Origin: Chloroflexota bacterium
Lineage (GTDB): Bacteria; Chloroflexota; Ktedonobacteria; Ktedonobacterales; Ktedonobacteraceae
Assembly: GCA_027316975.1 (NCBI GenBank)
Contig: DAHVFL010000057.1
Location: 1-14,014, forward strand
Direction: 5' to 3'
DNA length: 14,014 nucleotides
Shown: positions 12,198 through 14,014 of the stretch, piece by piece
How the letters are laid out: each line of letters opens with the position of its first letter
Position numbering within the stretch: the stretch's first letter is position 1
Notes under the pieces: model-generated
Told to the model about the DNA's origin: nothing
Databases searched by the model: none
The model's input: the letters and a program-made list of their open reading frames with translations, nothing else
Translations under genes and position numbers: made by a program

Positions 12198-13442
12198 ATG
12201 TCAAACGATGTTGATGTGTTGATTGTGGGAGGCGGACCCGCCGGACTGGCCGCCGCCGAAGCCGCCGCTAAGCGGGGCGCGCGCGCCCTGGTACTGGAGC
12301 GGCAGAACGAAATTGGCTACCCGGTGCATACGAGTGGGGGAAGTTGGGTCAGCGATATGCAGGCATTGGGCATCCCTCAACACCTTTATCACCCGGTATC
12401 GAAGGTGTATTTTGTTTCTCCCCATCGTGAAGTGCCTCTCAACTATAATCCCGCCGTTGCCTGCGTGATGGATGTGCGCGGCGTCTACCAGCATCTCGCC
12501 GGTCGAGCAGTAGCAGCGGGCGCGGCCATTCGTGTGCGCCATACGGTCGAGCAGACGCTGCTGGAAGACGAGCGCGTACTTGGCGTTACAGCGAAAAATC
12601 ACGTCAGCGAGCGCATTACTCTGCGCGCGGCTGTTACCATCGATGCCAGCGGCTTCTCGCGACACATCGGCGTGCGTACCGCTATGGGCAAAGCATTTCA
12701 CCGCTACGGCTACGGCGCGGAATACGACCTCTACGCGCCGCACTATCCACAGGACGAATTATATTTGATTATGGGCAACCAGTTCGCGCCGCGTGGCTAT
12801 GCATGGGCCTTCCCGCGCGGCAATGGCCGCGTGCGGCTGGGCGTCGGCGTGCTCCACCCCGACAGTGACGACGACGCGCGCTCCTACCTCGATAGCATCA
12901 TGCAGAATCTGCCCCAACTTCGTGATAAATTTCAAGATGCCAGCCCGGTTGAATACCACACGGGTCTTTTTCCATCTGAAGGGCCGCTCGCATCGTTTTC
13001 CCGCGCCGGGCTGCTGCTGGCCGGCGACTCTGGTGGCCATGGTTCCACGCTGGTAGGTGAGGGCATCCGCTTCGCCATTTATGCGGGACAGATGGCCGGT
13101 ATCGTAGCAGCCGAAGCAGTCGATGCCAGAGATAGTTCGGCTGCATTCCTGGCGCGCTTCGATAAACAGTGGCGCGCGCGTTTCGGGCGCGACATGGATA
13201 TCTCCTACATGATTAACAAGCATATCGCCAACTACAGCGATGAACAGTGGGATAACGCGCTCGACCTGATGCGCCGCCTCACCCCTGTACAAATGGCGCA
13301 GGCGTTGCGCGGCGACTTCACCGCCGGCCTGGTGCTGGGCGTACTGGCGCGTAATCCAGGGCTGGTCGCAACGGGCGGCAAGAAATTACTCGATCTCATG
13401 CTGGAGCGCATCAACAAGCCTGCCGGGAATATTGCTCACTAA
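12198..13442 (+). CDS. FAD-dependent oxidoreductase, geranylgeranyl-reductase family
   Basis: The 414-residue protein begins MSNDVDVLIVGGGPAGLAAA, a Rossmann FAD-binding loop (GGGPAG, 11-16), with the ribose-binding Glu at E34 (LVLER). The family motif YAWAFPRGNGRVRLGVGV (201-218) matches the YxWxFP plus NxGxG block of geranylgeranyl reductases. The second FAD motif is LLLAGDSGG (272-280) followed by GEGIRFAIYAG (287-297). Family members saturate isoprenoid double bonds (chlorophyll or archaeal-type lipids, menaquinone side chains) or act in electron transfer, as in the FixC type. The length is normal for a soluble or peripherally membrane-bound enzyme. The start at 12198 is chosen from the promoter and ribosome binding site. 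The glutaredoxin gene follows after 70 bases on the same strand and may be co-transcribed. Which isoprenoid, if any, is the substrate cannot be read here. Confidence 0.87.
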   Translation: MSNDVDVLIVGGGPAGLAAAEAAAKRGARALVLERQNEIGYPVHTSGGSWVSDMQALGIPQHLYHPVSKVYFVSPHREVPLNYNPAVACVMDVRGVYQHLAGRAVAAGAAIRVRHTVEQTLLEDERVLGVTAKNHVSERITLRAAVTIDASGFSRHIGVRTAMGKAFHRYGYGAEYDLYAPHYPQDELYLIMGNQFAPRGYAWAFPRGNGRVRLGVGVLHPDSDDDARSYLDSIMQNLPQLRDKFQDASPVEYHTGLFPSEGPLASFSRAGLLLAGDSGGHGSTLVGEGIRFAIYAGQMAGIVAAEAVDARDSSAAFLARFDKQWRARFGRDMDISYMINKHIANYSDEQWDNALDLMRRLTPVQMAQALRGDFTAGLVLGVLARNPGLVATGGKKLLDLMLERINKPAGNIAH

Positions 13443-13512
13443 CAATTTGTTGGTATAAGTAATAAACAAAGTTCCGGTCTAGCCGAATTTCCAATTTCAT
13501 GAGGAGTAATTG

Positions 13513-13800
13513 ATGTCTAATCATTCAACCACATCCCCCGTAAACGAGCAGATAAGCGGCGAAAAGCAGATAAAAATATATGCCACCACCTGGTGCGGAG
13601 ATTGCCGCATGGCGAAACGCTGGTTCGACTCACACGGCATTTCCTATGAATACATCAACATCGAAGAGGATGACGCCGCTGCCGATTATGTTGTACGCGT
13701 CAATCGCGGAATGCGCACTGTGCCAACCATCGTTTTCCCTGATGGTTCTGTGCTGGTCGAGCCATCTCCCCGCGAACTGGCGGCCAAGTTTTCGGCATAA
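13513..13800 (+). CDS. Glutaredoxin-like protein, mycoredoxin type
   Basis: This 95-residue protein has a thioredoxin fold with a dithiol CGDC centre (C28, C31) in ATTWCGDCRMAKRWF. The cis-Pro motif is TVPTIVFPDGS (69-79) and GISYEYINIE (42-51) forms the second strand. The TTWCGxC context is that of mycoredoxin/NrdH-like proteins, which reduce disulfides or mixed disulfides using mycothiol, bacillithiol or thioredoxin reductase. A disordered Ser/Thr-rich stretch of about 17 residues precedes the fold. The ATG at 13513 is preceded by GAGGAG at 13501-13506. The adjacent TTG at 13510 would also read in frame but is less likely. A strong terminator follows 16 bases after the stop. The gene may share the flavoprotein's transcript. 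Confidence 0.9.
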   Translation: MSNHSTTSPVNEQISGEKQIKIYATTWCGDCRMAKRWFDSHGISYEYINIEEDDAAADYVVRVNRGMRTVPTIVFPDGSVLVEPSPRELAAKFSA

Positions 13801-13816
13801 AAATCGTGTATAATAC

Positions 13817-13845
13817 GAGGCGACTGTATTGGTCGCCTCTTTTTT
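13817..13845 (+). terminator. Rho-independent terminator after the glutaredoxin gene
   Basis: GAGGCGAC (13817-13824) pairs perfectly with GTCGCCTC (13832-13839) across a 7-base loop and is followed by six T (13840-13845). This closes the flavoprotein-glutaredoxin unit. Confidence 0.92.
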
Positions 13846-13864
13846 ATATTCAAGGAACCTGTGA

Positions 13865-14014
13865 ATGCAAAATTCAGAACTTTTCGACCTGCTGATGGCT
13901 GATGCCAACCACCCTTTCGCGGGATGGGACTTCTCGCATATTTCCGCGACTGGCCGCATGGCCGAAGCTCCGCTCACCTGGAGCTACGCCAGCAAGTTAT
14001 TAATGCCTCTGCGC
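13865..14014 (+). CDS. Probable SAM-dependent methyltransferase, N-terminal 50 residues (cut by window end)
   Basis: The frame is open from ATG 13865 to the window edge and encodes 50 residues. The segment ANHPFAGWDFSHI, then TGRMAEAPLTWSY (about 14-43), resembles the N-terminal lead-in of a class I SAM-dependent methyltransferase group (PF.GWDFS, then R..E.PL.W.Y) that precedes the Rossmann SAM-binding loop. That loop is not yet reached here, so the call rests on this lead-in alone. AAGGAA lies about nine bases before the ATG. The gene starts 19 bases after the terminator T-run and must have its own promoter. A TATAAT at about 13808-13813 lies just before the terminator, but no -35 is evident. 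Confidence 0.6.
   Translation, partial: MQNSELFDLLMADANHPFAGWDFSHISATGRMAEAPLTWSYASKLLMPLR

Overview
The window looks like a chromosomal segment of a Ktedonobacteria-like member of the Chloroflexota. The clues are a Ser/Thr kinase with an internal membrane anchor and a C-terminal WD40 propeller, transposase-like helix-turn-helix sequence inside a regulator, GC-rich palindromic intergenic DNA, and a geranylgeranyl-reductase-family flavoprotein. This is inferred from gene style; there is no rRNA or marker gene. I saw no tRNA, rRNA, CRISPR array or intact insertion sequence.

Layout. (1) Bases 2-1058, plus strand: the 3' end of an unrecognised gene, overlapping by 8 bases a multi-spanning protein that resembles an ABC-2 permease. 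(2) Bases 1059-1498: a gene-poor spacer with a spaced inverted repeat. (3) Bases 7702 down to 1499, minus strand: a five-gene sugar-utilisation operon. In transcription order it holds a LacI-type sensor fused to a transposase-like DNA-binding region, two Opp/Dpp-type ABC ATPases joined by an ATGA overlap, a glycoside hydrolase family 4 enzyme, and a BadF/GlcNAc-kinase-type ATPase. A strong sigma70-like promoter precedes it, and a 33-bp-armed inverted repeat lies between the ATPases and the hydrolase. (4) Bases 8014-9363, plus strand: a LmrA/YxaF-like TetR repressor and an NAD(P)-binding oxidoreductase, with a similar operator-like box in front of each. (5) Bases 9578-11700, plus strand: the kinase-anchor-WD40 protein, facing a small single-pass membrane protein on the minus strand (11956-11732). 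(6) Bases 12132-14014, plus strand: a GGR-family flavoprotein, a mycoredoxin-like glutaredoxin with a clear terminator, and the start of a probable SAM-dependent methyltransferase cut by the window edge.

How the genes may work together. The minus-strand operon fits import of an oligosaccharide through an Opp-type transporter whose permeases and binding protein are not in this window, then cleavage by the NAD/Mn-dependent GH4 enzyme and phosphorylation of a released sugar. GH4 plus a GlcNAc-kinase-type ATPase plus Opp-type ATPases recalls chitobiose-type pathways, but the substrate is not proven. The most unusual item is the regulator: its LacI hinge and sugar-binding sensor look intact, while the LacI headpiece is replaced by what looks like the N-terminal DNA-binding region of a Mu/TnsB/Tn552-type transposase. 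The TetR-oxidoreductase pair looks like a self-contained, autorepressed module.
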